A stretch of 56,610 nt of DNA from RDXT01 sp033765305 (GCA_033765305.1 JANRID010000024.1:1-56610); one strand, 5' to 3'; positions 1 to 7,732 are shown, counted from the first letter of the stretch. Notes: generated from the sequence alone by a model not told the origin. Made by a program: numbers and translations.

Positions 1-461
1 TTAGTAATGTATGCTTGTGCAAAACGGTCTGGCTTTTTGCAAAATGGAATGTTCCAATTTCCCTTGCTTCCAAATCGCATCATTCCGTTGAAACCCGCTC
101 TTGAAAGGAAAATAAAATCGTAGGGTGAAAACTCTCCGCTATTAAAACGTGTCCGCACTTTCAAATAATGTTCGTAACCGTTATTCTCGGCTTTGCTCAA
201 TAACTCGCCTTCTCTTTCGAGATATTGTTTCATTAAAGGTGCAGTTATTGTCTTGTCTTGAATACCCTTGTAAAAATTGATAATGTGGGGATTAGTGTCG
301 TTGAGAATAGCTTTTTTGTAACCCGAATTAAAAGCAACTACACCAGTTCCAAGAAATGGCTCAATCCACTTGCCCGAAACTTTTGGAGCAAGTTCCATTA
401 TCCAATGAACTAACTTGGTTTTTATGCCCTGACTTTTTATTGGTGGAACGATTACTCTCAT
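1..461 (-). CDS. EcoRV-type adenine-specific DNA methyltransferase (partial)
   Basis: This is the N-terminal part (about 153 residues) of a D12-class N6-adenine methyltransferase; the gene runs off the left edge of the window. Near the start is VPPIKSQGIKTKLV, followed by the SAM-binding motif EPFLGTGVVAFN and later the block FCKKPDRFAQAYIT. From memory these closely match M.EcoRV. The catalytic (D/N)PPY motif would lie beyond the edge. The ATG overlaps the stop of the upstream endonuclease gene (ATGA), so the two are translationally coupled. The inferred role is to methylate GATATC and protect the host from the partner nuclease. Codon use is AT-rich, unlike the genome to the right. Confidence 0.9.
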   Translation of the reverse strand, partial: MRVIVPPIKSQGIKTKLVHWIMELAPKVSGKWIEPFLGTGVVAFNSGYKKAILNDTNPHIINFYKGIQDKTITAPLMKQYLEREGELLSKAENNGYEHYLKVRTRFNSGEFSPYDFIFLSRAGFNGMMRFGSKGNWNIPFCKKPDRFAQAYIT

Positions 462-1375
462 TTCGTTTTCTTGTTAGAAGTTTTAGAAACGATTTTATCC
501 CAAAGGTCTGTTCTGCCTTTGAACTCCAAGAAATCTTTAAGCGTGGTAATTTTAGTCAGCTTTCCGTCCTTTACCATTGTAGCCGAACCGTGATTTATCC
601 AGTATTCGTCAAACCATTCTTCGCCTAACTTGCTGAAAATTCCATTTTCATTTTTAAGGTCTTCAATGTCGAAAATGGAACCAATGTTCGCAGTGTTTCC
701 CGAACCTTGTTTGTCGCTTGCAATTTTCCATTTCTCTGCTGCAAAAAAGTCAAAGCCCTTGATTACCGAAGTAATGGATTTTAAGTTCTTCACTGTCGTA
801 ACTGAACGCTCACCAACTTTTTTGTTTGGCGTTTCATATTCTTCTTGAAGTTCCTGAACTTGATAAATCTCTGTTTCGGCAAGGTCGTCTGAAACATCTG
901 TCCGGGTGTAAATAACGCCCAAGCAATAATGTCCCGTGTATTGATTGTATGGAAACTGAATATTCTTGTCCTTATCTCTCTCTTTGAAATATCCACCGTG
1001 ACTGCCAAGCGTAAAACCTGCCGTTTTATCGTTTCGTCTGAAAGTAGTTTTTATGTCAAGTGCAAATTTTACTTCTTCATTGTCCTTTTTAACGAAAGTC
1101 AAGTCAGGATACCAATTTTGTTTTTCGGCAAGAATGATTTTGTAACCGATGCTGTCTGCAAACTGTAAAATTTGCGGAAAGATGTGTATTTCTAGAATTT
1201 TTGAAACGATTTTGGTGTCAGAAGAAATCGTATAGATGTTTTTGTAAACGTCAATAAAACCCTTTACAGTCCAGTCACCATTGTCGGTGGAAACGTATTT
1301 TTCGAGCTTGTCCGCAAACTTGTCAAGCTCCTTTTTGAAGTCCGATTTATACTTGTTTTTATCCTTTAAATTCAT
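458..1375 (-). CDS. EcoRV-like type II restriction endonuclease
   Basis: The 305-residue protein carries the EcoRV signature. The PD-(D/E)xK core is D91 in NWYPDL, and D107 and K109 in ALDIKT, with the same 16-residue spacing as D74/D90/K92 of EcoRV. The EcoRV recognition loop GSGNTTN appears as GSGNTAN (224-230), followed by IGSI. Other shared blocks are SSDTK (51-55), FTLG (121-124) and YTR (156-158). Since the base-contacting loop is kept, the predicted target is GATATC with a blunt cut. It is about 60 residues longer than EcoRV, mostly at the N-terminus and in an insertion around 160-200. It is coupled by a 4-base overlap to the cognate methylase. Intact and likely active; specificity is inferred. 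Confidence 0.9.
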   Translation of the reverse strand: MNLKDKNKYKSDFKKELDKFADKLEKYVSTDNGDWTVKGFIDVYKNIYTISSDTKIVSKILEIHIFPQILQFADSIGYKIILAEKQNWYPDLTFVKKDNEEVKFALDIKTTFRRNDKTAGFTLGSHGGYFKERDKDKNIQFPYNQYTGHYCLGVIYTRTDVSDDLAETEIYQVQELQEEYETPNKKVGERSVTTVKNLKSITSVIKGFDFFAAEKWKIASDKQGSGNTANIGSIFDIEDLKNENGIFSKLGEEWFDEYWINHGSATMVKDGKLTKITTLKDFLEFKGRTDLWDKIVSKTSNKKTK

Positions 1376-1447
1376 CTCTCAAATGTAATTAAAATTGTCG
1401 TCCGTTTTGCAGTCCTTTCAATGAAGCACCGTCATTTTAGAATTACT

Positions 1448-1508
1448 GCCAACGTCCGAGTGTTTGCGCTGTTGCGCCAGCAATATACGTAAAGACTTTG
1501 TTCTGCGC
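1448..1508 (-). repeat. attC-like palindromic site A (degenerate)
   Basis: Read on the minus strand, the site begins GCGCAGAACAAAG and ends CGTTGGCAGT, the same end motifs as sites B and C, with an imperfectly palindromic interior (GCTG and CAGC around a short loop). AAC near the start and GTT near the end are the invariant triplets of integron attC sites. It lies just upstream of the restriction gene. It also contains a sequence resembling a -7 box (TACGTATATTGC, 1480-1491). This is the weakest of the three sites. Confidence 0.45.
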
Positions 1509-1575
1509 AAGGCATCCTCGAAGGGCATCGGCGGGCCTAGGGGATCGGCTTTGCGCCGGGTGGGAGATGGTGCTT

Positions 1576-1711
1576 GCGGAGAACGTTGCGCGCTTTAAGC
1601 AGGCCGGGCAACGGAGCTGTGTCCGCCTGTTAAGGTACGAAAGCCCAATAGAATTACCAAAGCTGAGTTAAAGGTGTCCGCCCGGCTTGCTTAAAACGCG
1701 AGTTGGCTGTT
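1576..1711 (+). repeat. attC-like palindromic site B
   Basis: Arms at 1589-1609 and 1680-1700 are inverted repeats matching at 19 of 21 positions. They are bounded outside by GCGGAGAAC on the left and GTTGGCTGTT on the right. The layout AAC-spacer-arm-loop-arm-spacer-GTT is that of an integron attC site, although the R-box sequence is not the classical GTTRRRY. Sites A and B fill most of the 356-bp gap between the restriction and ankyrin genes; no open reading frame of note was seen there. Confidence 0.55.
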
Positions 1712-1731
1712 GTTTTTCTTCCTGCTGATTA

Positions 1732-2475
1732 TTAGCTATTTAAATATTTGTTTGGAATATTAGTCGGAAAATAGTTGCTGTCATAGTTAGCTTGAATCAA
1801 TAGTGAAACCACTTCGTAAATTTGTTTTTCTGTCCTTTGAAATTGTCTTAACAAACCCATCATTGAATAGCTTATTGGATTTACAGATGGAATAAATGTT
1901 TCCCATTCATAACCTTTACCCCAAATAAGCCCTTTTACAGTTATATTCAAGTCTGCCTGTTTTGAGATTAGAAATTTCAAAACATCTAAACTTTTGTTTG
2001 CGTCTTGGTTTACCGTATGGAAGATTGGTGTCTGCCCACCAAAACCGTTTTCATCAAATCCAGCTTTGGAATTGACGTCTGCTCCGTATTTTACAAGAAC
2101 CTCTGCACAAGACAAGTGATTATACTCAGCGCAAATATGAAGGAGTGAAATTTCGTGAAGCGGTGTAAAAGTACAGTTGAACGAATACTTCCTTTTAATT
2201 GCATTTTTGTCCACCGATAAAAGATTATCGAGTAAAGAAGCGTTGTCTGTTAAAACAGAGAGCAAAACTTTATCCTCAAATTCTAAACCATGGTCAACAA
2301 AAGCCTGGATGCAACTTTTAAACAGTGGGCCACGGGTGTACATATTTATTAATTCATAAATCAAGGGTTTGCCATTTACAATTTCATTAGGGTTTATTCC
2401 ATCTTTAAAGCACTTGACTATTCCGTCAACCGAGTGAATTTCAAAGTTTGTAATTATTTTCTGCAAATATTCCAT
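1732..2475 (-). CDS. Ankyrin repeat protein
   Basis: A 247-residue protein with ankyrin repeats around residues 105-185; visible repeat cores are TPLHEISLLHICAEYNH and FGGQTPIFHTV. There is no signal peptide or membrane segment, so it is probably a cytoplasmic protein-binding protein. The partner cannot be told from sequence. It stands alone between two attC-like sites (B downstream, C upstream), as expected of a gene cassette. Base composition is AT-rich like its neighbours, indicating transfer. Confidence 0.8.
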   Translation of the reverse strand: MEYLQKIITNFEIHSVDGIVKCFKDGINPNEIVNGKPLIYELINMYTRGPLFKSCIQAFVDHGLEFEDKVLLSVLTDNASLLDNLLSVDKNAIKRKYSFNCTFTPLHEISLLHICAEYNHLSCAEVLVKYGADVNSKAGFDENGFGGQTPIFHTVNQDANKSLDVLKFLISKQADLNITVKGLIWGKGYEWETFIPSVNPISYSMMGLLRQFQRTEKQIYEVVSLLIQANYDSNYFPTNIPNKYLNS

Positions 2476-2506
2476 TAGTTAGTTTGAAGTTATGGTTTAT
2501 TAAAAT

Positions 2507-2599
2507 AACAGCCAACGGTTGCATCTACGCATACCGCCGCCTGCGTTGGCTTTGCGAGTTGGGCTTTGGCGGCGGTTGGCGTAGATGCTTTGTTCTGCG
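2507..2599 (-). repeat. attC-like palindromic site C
   Basis: Arms 2521-2541 and 2568-2588 are inverted repeats with only two mismatches in 21 bases. On the minus strand the site opens CGCAGAACAAAG and closes CAACCGTTGGCTGTT. AAC and GTT flank the long stem as in attC sites. It lies immediately upstream of the ankyrin gene start and downstream of the Abi-like gene. Orientation is the same as site A and opposite to site B. Confidence 0.6.
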
Positions 2600-2644
2600 A
2601 TTATTTTTCATTTTATTGATTTTCAGTGTTTTGTACTGAGGGGG

Positions 2645-3394
2645 TCAAATGAAATTCATCAAAAGTTTCACTATCGAATTTACATTATCTCGCAGGTAAA
2701 CTGCCAACCATTTTTCTGCTCGGTTGCCACTATGCGAGTCACTAAAATCATTTCTTGCATTACAAACAGCATTAGTTACAGTAGAGATGAGAGTTACAAC
2801 CTGTTCAGGGTAACTAATTCCATTTGTATTCAACTGCCCTTTGATGTAGTTTCTTATCTGAACTGCCATTTGTGTCAAATCATTTAAATGAACTTGGGCA
2901 GGTATTTTTTCTCGAATGAATGCCTTATAAAATCCTTCTAAACAAGTATAGGCAAGGGTAAGGGTATATTCATAGTTGCCTTGTTCAATTGTGGTATCTA
3001 ATCGTTCAAGGTATTCAATCAACCTATCTGCATTCCAAATTTCTTGTGGAACTACTGCTTGCGGTCCTTGAATTTGGCTCGGTTGCCCTAAAATCTGTCT
3101 AATTGCTGCAACCTTCTCTGGTTCAATATGCTCAACAGATGAAAGGATTCGGTAAAAGATTTCTCTCCGAGATGTTTCGTCTTCATTCATCAATACATCG
3201 TAAAAGTAATCACGCCTACTTGTACTTTTACCTTCATTTCTTCTACCTTCAATAAATGTATTGTAAGCAGGCACATTGTAGTTTACTTCCCGAACGATGT
3301 TCAGAAACCTTGAACCACCATAGTAAACATCGCCACCCTGATTAATTATTTCAAAAAGGCGGTTGAAGGCTGAAATCCAATTTGTTGCTGGCAT
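2645..3394 (-). CDS. Abortive infection-type protein with Abi_C/HEPN-like C-terminus
   Basis: The ATG at 3394 gives a 249-residue protein beginning MPATNW and starting 10 bases after the TAA of the upstream gene. A longer version from 3478 would overlap that gene's acidic tail by 74 bases, so I reject it. The C-terminal ~120 residues resemble the Abi_C domain: a helical region TLAYTCLEGFYKAFIR, then NARNDFSDSHSG and a hydrophobic helix ending LLMNF. RN-x5-H (RNDFSDSH) fits the R-x4-6-H motif of HEPN ribonucleases. The inferred role is phage defence by RNA cleavage or growth arrest. The N-terminal ~130 residues are not recognised. Probably cotranscribed with the TPR-like gene just upstream. 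Confidence 0.65.
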   Translation of the reverse strand: MPATNWISAFNRLFEIINQGGDVYYGGSRFLNIVREVNYNVPAYNTFIEGRRNEGKSTSRRDYFYDVLMNEDETSRREIFYRILSSVEHIEPEKVAAIRQILGQPSQIQGPQAVVPQEIWNADRLIEYLERLDTTIEQGNYEYTLTLAYTCLEGFYKAFIREKIPAQVHLNDLTQMAVQIRNYIKGQLNTNGISYPEQVVTLISTVTNAVCNARNDFSDSHSGNRAEKWLAVYLRDNVNSIVKLLMNFI

Positions 3395-3404
3395 ATTTTT
3401 AAAT

Positions 3405-4376
3405 TTAGTCTCTTCCGAGCCATGTATAAACATCGTCAATATCTCCTCCACTTTCTCTAAAATCATCATAATCACCATATTGACCGTCTGTTAATGCATC
3501 AAAAGTATCTCTATCATAATCATGGTAGTCACCTCTGTCATAGTCATCGTAATCATCGCCTTCGACATAATCGTCTTCTTCTTCTTCAACTATAAAGAGT
3601 GAAGAGTTCCGTTTTAAAATTGACACAAACTCAATAATTACGTTGTTCTCCCATTCTCCGAATGGACGATTGTCAATTGATTCTTTTTTAAATAACTTTT
3701 CATAGGCATTTTGAAATTTCAGTTCGCTTTCGCTCTCGTTGAACGCTTTCAAGATGATGTTCTCAGACTCGCTTTCGTGAAAATCTAACTGAATCCCTTT
3801 GGATTTTGAAAATTTTTGCAAGACTCTACAACAACAGCAACTTGAAGGATTTTCAATAAAGGCATTATATAAATCCTCTAACCCGTATTCATCCAAAAAT
3901 TGCTCTTTGGTTCTTCCGATTCTATATTTAATGCGTGGACTATTTGCTAACTGCTTGGCTAAGTAAAAATTATTTATTGCTTCATTCTTTTCTCCCAATG
4001 CAAGCCATATCTTCCCTCTTACATAATATCCGTATTCATCTTCGGATACTTTTAAATACCTGTCTATGGCATCAAGTGCGATATATTGCTCTTTTTTCCC
4101 TTCCTCAAAACTCAATAAAAAAGCCTTTACAAAAAAATACTCTGAATGAACTACATTCTGGACTTCAACATCAATGAAAATATCCAAATCAGATTTTTCA
4201 AATTTCTTTCGCCAATCGCCTGATTGGCAATCGCAAGTCAGAAAGTCTAATCCCTCTTTAAAGAATTCAAATGCTTTCCCAAACTCTCTATTAACGGTAA
4301 AGTCAACTGCCTTTTCAAAGTACAGTTTGCCAAGGCTTTCTTTATCTATGTTTTCGATAAATTTTATTTTATTCAT
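3405..4376 (-). CDS. TPR-like protein with acidic Asp/Tyr-rich tail
   Basis: A 323-residue protein whose N-terminal half is helical with TPR-like units (GKAFEFFKEGLDFL; YYVRGKIWLALGEKNEAI). There is a CCCC cluster near residue 180. The last ~60 residues are strongly acidic and tyrosine-rich (VEEEEDDYVEGDDYDDYD). It lacks a signal peptide. It is first in a two-gene unit with the Abi-like gene, 10 bases apart. The acidic tail could mimic nucleic acid or mask the basic partner, but that is inference. I do not recognise a named family for the whole protein. Confidence 0.6.
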   Translation of the reverse strand: MNKIKFIENIDKESLGKLYFEKAVDFTVNREFGKAFEFFKEGLDFLTCDCQSGDWRKKFEKSDLDIFIDVEVQNVVHSEYFFVKAFLLSFEEGKKEQYIALDAIDRYLKVSEDEYGYYVRGKIWLALGEKNEAINNFYLAKQLANSPRIKYRIGRTKEQFLDEYGLEDLYNAFIENPSSCCCCRVLQKFSKSKGIQLDFHESESENIILKAFNESESELKFQNAYEKLFKKESIDNRPFGEWENNVIIEFVSILKRNSSLFIVEEEEDDYVEGDDYDDYDRGDYHDYDRDTFDALTDGQYGDYDDFRESGGDIDDVYTWLGRD

Positions 4377-4788
4377 GTACTTTTATTTTCTCTGTTTTCG
4401 CAGAACATCTGTATTGACGCAACTCCCAATACATCATCAACATACGTCAATATTTCTTCTATACGCAAGAAATATGCGTCAATCTCGTGCATGCCGGGTG
4501 TATCGACTTGACTCACAGGCCCAAGTCGTCAAGCAGCGAGGCGGGCCGATGGGGGCGGGCTACGCGGGGAAGACCTACGTGTTTACGCTACTGATCACAC
4601 ACGCAACCACGTTGTGCTATGCAAGTCCGCATCAAAGAACGTGCTGCTAATATACAGCCCCGCCCGCTTCTTGTCAAGCGGCAGTACATATTTTTTTTCA
4701 AATGAAGCATCTCTGCGCCCACTCCGCAGGAAATGGCCCCATCCGCCCCGCAAGGCGGCAGGGGCCGCAGCCCCTGCCTTTGATCCCC
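4377..4788. other. Gene-free junction between AT-rich island and GC-rich chromosome
   Basis: This 412-bp gap marks the composition switch: AT-rich up to about 4480, GC-rich beyond. I see no convincing gene. It holds an orphan rRNA-type promoter and leader on the minus strand (4632-4677) and, further down that strand, an imperfect palindrome around 4506-4533 (ACTTGAC and GTCGTCAAG). No tRNA or rRNA sequence was recognised after the promoter. Confidence 0.6.
4632..4677 (-). promoter_or_regulatory. Orphan rRNA-operon-type promoter with boxA-like leader
   Basis: On the minus strand: TTGACA (4677-4672), a 17-bp spacer, TATATT (4654-4649), eight bases, then GTTCTTTGA (4640-4632), which resembles the boxA element of Bacteroidota rRNA leaders. 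It also fits TTG-N20-TAnnTT. The same layout, with the same 17-bp and 8-bp spacings, recurs at 49363-49399. No rRNA follows; the next gene on this strand starts about 260 bp on. Confidence 0.6.
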
Positions 4789-5697
4789 TCACATCTCCCG
4801 CACCGAGACCACCACTTCCGTCTTGCCTTTGGCGTTGCGGTAGGTCTCCCGCATCTTGATGACGCCGTAGGGCAGCACGTCGAAGTACACGGAGTAGGTC
4901 TCCCGGGGCACGCCGGCGGGCTTGAAGGTGTTGTCGCCGAGGTATTCGAGGCTGGCGCCGTAGGGCATGCCGTTTTGCGGATTGCCTTTGACCCAGAGCT
5001 GGCGGTCCTGGACGAAGAGCTCCGTGCGGACCTTGGGGTCTTTTTCGCCGAGGTAGGTGCCTTCGAGCAGGCCCAGCACGGCGGGCTCCACGAGCAGCCT
5101 GGCGGCCATGCCGACGTTGTAGGTCACGAGCCGGGAGCCGTCGGCGCGGGTCTGCACCTCGAGGATGCGGCGCGCTGCCGTGGGGGAGGAGGCGCTTTCG
5201 TCCTGCGCGATCCAGGGGTCGCCGCTGAAGTAGAGCTGCGTCACCAGGGGCTGGTAGCCTTCGGCGCTGATCATCAGGTGGAAGTGCGCGGGGCGGAAGC
5301 TTTTTTTGCCCACCTGGTAGGGCACGGGCAGGAGGGTGAGGAAGGTGTAGCGGCCTTCGGCATCGGCGTAGGCGGTGCCCCGGTAGCGGAAGTCGGCCGA
5401 TTCGTTGTCGTAGACGCCGTCGGGGCTGCAGTGCCAGAGTTCGATTTTGGCGTTGGGGTAGGGCGTGGTGCAGTCGTCGTGCAGGATGCGTCCGGAGAGT
5501 TCGACCGGGGTGCCGGGTTCGCCGCCGATGCGGAGGTTCTGCCGCACAGGGCTGCCGGGCCGGTAGAAGGGGCCCAGGATGTCGGAGGTCGTCTCGCAGT
5601 CGCCGGCGTAGCGGGTGCCGTCGAAGCGGATGAAGCCGGAGGCGCTGACGGCGACGGCGGAGAGGGCGGTGGCGGTCAGGAAGGTTCTTCTGTTCAT
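4789..5697 (-). CDS. Secreted intradiol ring-cleavage dioxygenase family protein
   Basis: A 302-residue protein. The N-terminus MNRRTFLTATALSAVAVS is a twin-arginine-like signal. The central domain (about 40-190) resembles protocatechuate 3,4-dioxygenase beta chains. Candidate Fe(III) ligands are the tyrosines in DGVYDN and PVPYQV and the two histidines of RPAHFHLMIS. The family opens catechol-type rings with O2. The extra C-terminal ~100 residues (VRTELFVQDRQLWVKG onward) look like an appended domain, so the substrate is uncertain. It is monocistronic and separated from Uma2 by 283 bp of eroded repeat-like sequence. Confidence 0.85.
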   Translation of the reverse strand: MNRRTFLTATALSAVAVSASGFIRFDGTRYAGDCETTSDILGPFYRPGSPVRQNLRIGGEPGTPVELSGRILHDDCTTPYPNAKIELWHCSPDGVYDNESADFRYRGTAYADAEGRYTFLTLLPVPYQVGKKSFRPAHFHLMISAEGYQPLVTQLYFSGDPWIAQDESASSPTAARRILEVQTRADGSRLVTYNVGMAARLLVEPAVLGLLEGTYLGEKDPKVRTELFVQDRQLWVKGNPQNGMPYGASLEYLGDNTFKPAGVPRETYSVYFDVLPYGVIKMRETYRNAKGKTEVVVSVREM

Positions 5698-5980
5698 CGG
5701 GTTGGAGTTACAGGTGCGGGGGAAGGTGCGCTGCGGGATTACACGGAGGCATCGAGGACACTGAGATGCACGGAGAATACCTGGCTGAGTGCCTCTCAGT
5801 GTGCTTACTTTCTGAGTGGTGAATCTCTGCGTCTGGGTTTACTACGGAGCATGATGCAAACATATGAGGCATGGAGGTTCACGGAGCGCACTGCAGGTGC
5901 ATGATACGGGAAAGGCGGAAGATGCAAACTGTTTGCGGGAAAATACGTATTTTTGAGTTCAGAACCGTCATACGATCCTT

Positions 5981-6565
5981 ATGGCCATTACCTCCCTCAG
6001 CCAGCTCGATCCTAACGGCACCTACAGCTATGCAGACTACCTGCGCTGGGAGTTTGAGGAGCGGGTAGAGCTGCTGCGCGGCAAGATCCGTCAGATGGCA
6101 GCGCCGAACCGCAGGCACCAGACAGTCAGCAGGAAGATCCAGCATTTTTTATCTAACGCCCTATGGAAAAGCTCCTGCGAATTATACGCTGCCCCCTTCG
6201 ATGTGCGCCTCACCCGAATGCGCGACGACAAAGCAGTAAGCACGGTCGTGCAGCCTGACCTCTGCGTCATTTGCGACCGTTCCAAATTGGACGAACGCGG
6301 CTGCAATGGGGCCCCCGATCTCATCGTCGAAATCCTCTCGCCTGGCAATAGCCGCACCGAAATGCGCGACAAGTTCGAGCTCTACCAGGAGGCTGGGGTG
6401 CTTGAATACTGGATCGTTTCACCCGATCACAGAACCATCCAGGTCTGGAGGCTGAACGAGCAAGGCTGCTACCTCGCCCTGCCGCCTGCGGTGGAAGGCG
6501 ACCTGCTCGGCACGCCCATTGTTCCGAATCTCGCGTTGAATGTGACGGAGGTGTTCGAGGACTAA
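5981..6565 (+). CDS. Uma2 family (DUF820) restriction-fold endonuclease-like protein
   Basis: A 194-residue cytoplasmic protein with the Uma2 pattern: YLRWEFEERVELLRGKI near the start, VVQPDLCVICD in the middle, then APDLIVEILSPGNS with a downstream DKFELYQEAGVLEYWIV. The Asp-...-Glu-x-Leu and following Lys form a PD-(D/E)xK-type site. The biological role of Uma2 proteins is unknown; they are abundant in some bacteria and often mobile. A bidirectional hairpin follows the stop. Confidence 0.88.
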   Translation: MAITSLSQLDPNGTYSYADYLRWEFEERVELLRGKIRQMAAPNRRHQTVSRKIQHFLSNALWKSSCELYAAPFDVRLTRMRDDKAVSTVVQPDLCVICDRSKLDERGCNGAPDLIVEILSPGNSRTEMRDKFELYQEAGVLEYWIVSPDHRTIQVWRLNEQGCYLALPPAVEGDLLGTPIVPNLALNVTEVFED

Positions 6566-6587
6566 GGTCCTTGCGCGCACCCGGAGG

Positions 6588-6617
6588 AAGAGCCTGCCGC
6601 ATGCGCGGCAGGCTCTT
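6588..6617. terminator. Bidirectional hairpin terminator
   Basis: A perfect 13-bp inverted repeat AAGAGCCTGCCGC with a 4-base ATGC loop between the convergent Uma2 and SnoaL-like genes. It has no long T-run on either side. Confidence 0.75.
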
Positions 6618-6631
6618 GTCCGATCCTGGCC

Positions 6632-7081
6632 TTACCCTTTGGGCACCGTCTTCATCAGGCAGAGCTTCCACTGGCCGCCTTCCTGCACCGCCTGGTGGGC
6701 ATAAATGCCGTGGAACACCTTTTTCTCGCCCGTGCTGCGGCTGGTGGTGGTCTGCGTAAACTCGCCTTCGAGGCTGGCTTTGCCGTCCGGCAGCAGGGCG
6801 CTGGTATTTCCGGGCACAAACTCGATGGTACCGGTCTGGCTTTCAAAGGTTTTCCGGAAGTTGGCCTCTACTTCGGCGCGGGTGCGGGTGACGATGCTGC
6901 CGTCCTGGGCATTGACAAATTCCACCTGTCCGGCGTACAGCGCAGCGAGCGCTGCTGCATCGCCGCGTTCGTAGGCGGCTTTCCAGGCATTGGCGAGCGC
7001 CGTCATGTCGGCCTGCAGGCTTTGGGCCCGGGTGCTGAATGCGGCGCAGAGCAGGGCCGCAAGGAACACGAAAGGTTTCAT
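6632..7081 (-). CDS. Secreted SnoaL/NTF2-like protein (DUF4440-type)
   Basis: The start at 7081 gives a signal peptide MKPFVFLAALLCAAFSTRAQS; the open frame extends 12 codons further upstream without a signal. The mature ~130 residues match the cone-shaped NTF2/SnoaL fold of DUF4440: LANAWKAAYERGDAAALAALY, then VEFVNAQDG, and the closing strand GGQWKLCLMKTV. Members bind small hydrophobic ligands or act as ketosteroid isomerase-like enzymes. No catalytic residues can be assigned here. Periplasmic. Confidence 0.75.
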   Translation of the reverse strand: MKPFVFLAALLCAAFSTRAQSLQADMTALANAWKAAYERGDAAALAALYAGQVEFVNAQDGSIVTRTRAEVEANFRKTFESQTGTIEFVPGNTSALLPDGKASLEGEFTQTTTSRSTGEKKVFHGIYAHQAVQEGGQWKLCLMKTVPKG

Positions 7082-7288
7082 CGGATTTTGGGGATTAGGT
7101 GTTGAACCGGCAGCCATCTGCCTGGCAGTGCGCCCCCGGCGGGGCCTTTGGGCTGCCGATGAAACGAAGCTAGCGCCGCACAGGCCGCTGCGCCCGTGCG
7201 ATTGTCCGGATGCGGGGGCAGCGTGACCGGAAGGCGGAGCTGGCTGACCGGAACCCGCGTCGGAAGCGGCGGGCCGGGGCGGGTCAGG

Positions 7289-7732
7289 CTATCCTGCCGC
7301 CTGCCCGATCGCGCTGAAAAGCTCGCCGTGCAGGCGGCGGAACGTGCGCCGCATCAGCCCCCGGATGGGGAGCGGCGTCCGGAAGCGGATCCGCTCCCTG
7401 ACGATGGCGCCGCCGGGCGTGCCGGTCACCTCGAACTGCATTTCGATGTGTGTCACGCGCATCACAGTCGCATGCATGACCACCGTCCGGGCAGCCCGGT
7501 CCGCCGAAACCGTAGCCGGATAGGAAAATGAAACCGGGATGAAGCCGGCCTGCAGCGTTTCATAGACCTGATAGCGGTCCCCGCCCCGCGCTTCGATCCG
7601 GGAGATCACCGGATGGACCGCCGCAAACTGCTGCATATCGGCCAGAAAGCCGAATACCGCATCCGGCGATGCCTGGAGGCGGAATTCAAGCTCCAGCGCC
7701 GGCGCGGAGGAATGATCGGGTAGCGGCTGCAT
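7289..7732 (-). CDS. SRPBCC (START-like) family protein
   Basis: A 147-residue protein with the SRPBCC/polyketide-cyclase layout: the opening strand LELEFRLQASPDAVFGFLAD, then QFAAVHPVI, a beta-sheet core and the C-terminal helix IRGLMRRTFRRLHGEL. Such proteins bind lipids or hydrophobic molecules in a deep cavity. No signal peptide, so cytoplasmic. It is divergent from the metallo-beta-lactamase gene (135 bp between starts). Confidence 0.75.
   Translation of the reverse strand: MQPLPDHSSAPALELEFRLQASPDAVFGFLADMQQFAAVHPVISRIEARGGDRYQVYETLQAGFIPVSFSYPATVSADRAARTVVMHATVMRVTHIEMQFEVTGTPGGAIVRERIRFRTPLPIRGLMRRTFRRLHGELFSAIGQAAG

Noticed and set aside
4480..4650. tRNA or rRNA gene behind the rRNA-type promoter
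   Set aside because: No T-arm/acceptor pairing or conserved rRNA sequence could be recognised on the minus strand; only an imperfect palindrome is visible.
7118..7288. Small gene between the SnoaL-like and SRPBCC genes
   Set aside because: The open frames there are short, lack a start with promoter or ribosome site, and look like GC-rich noise.
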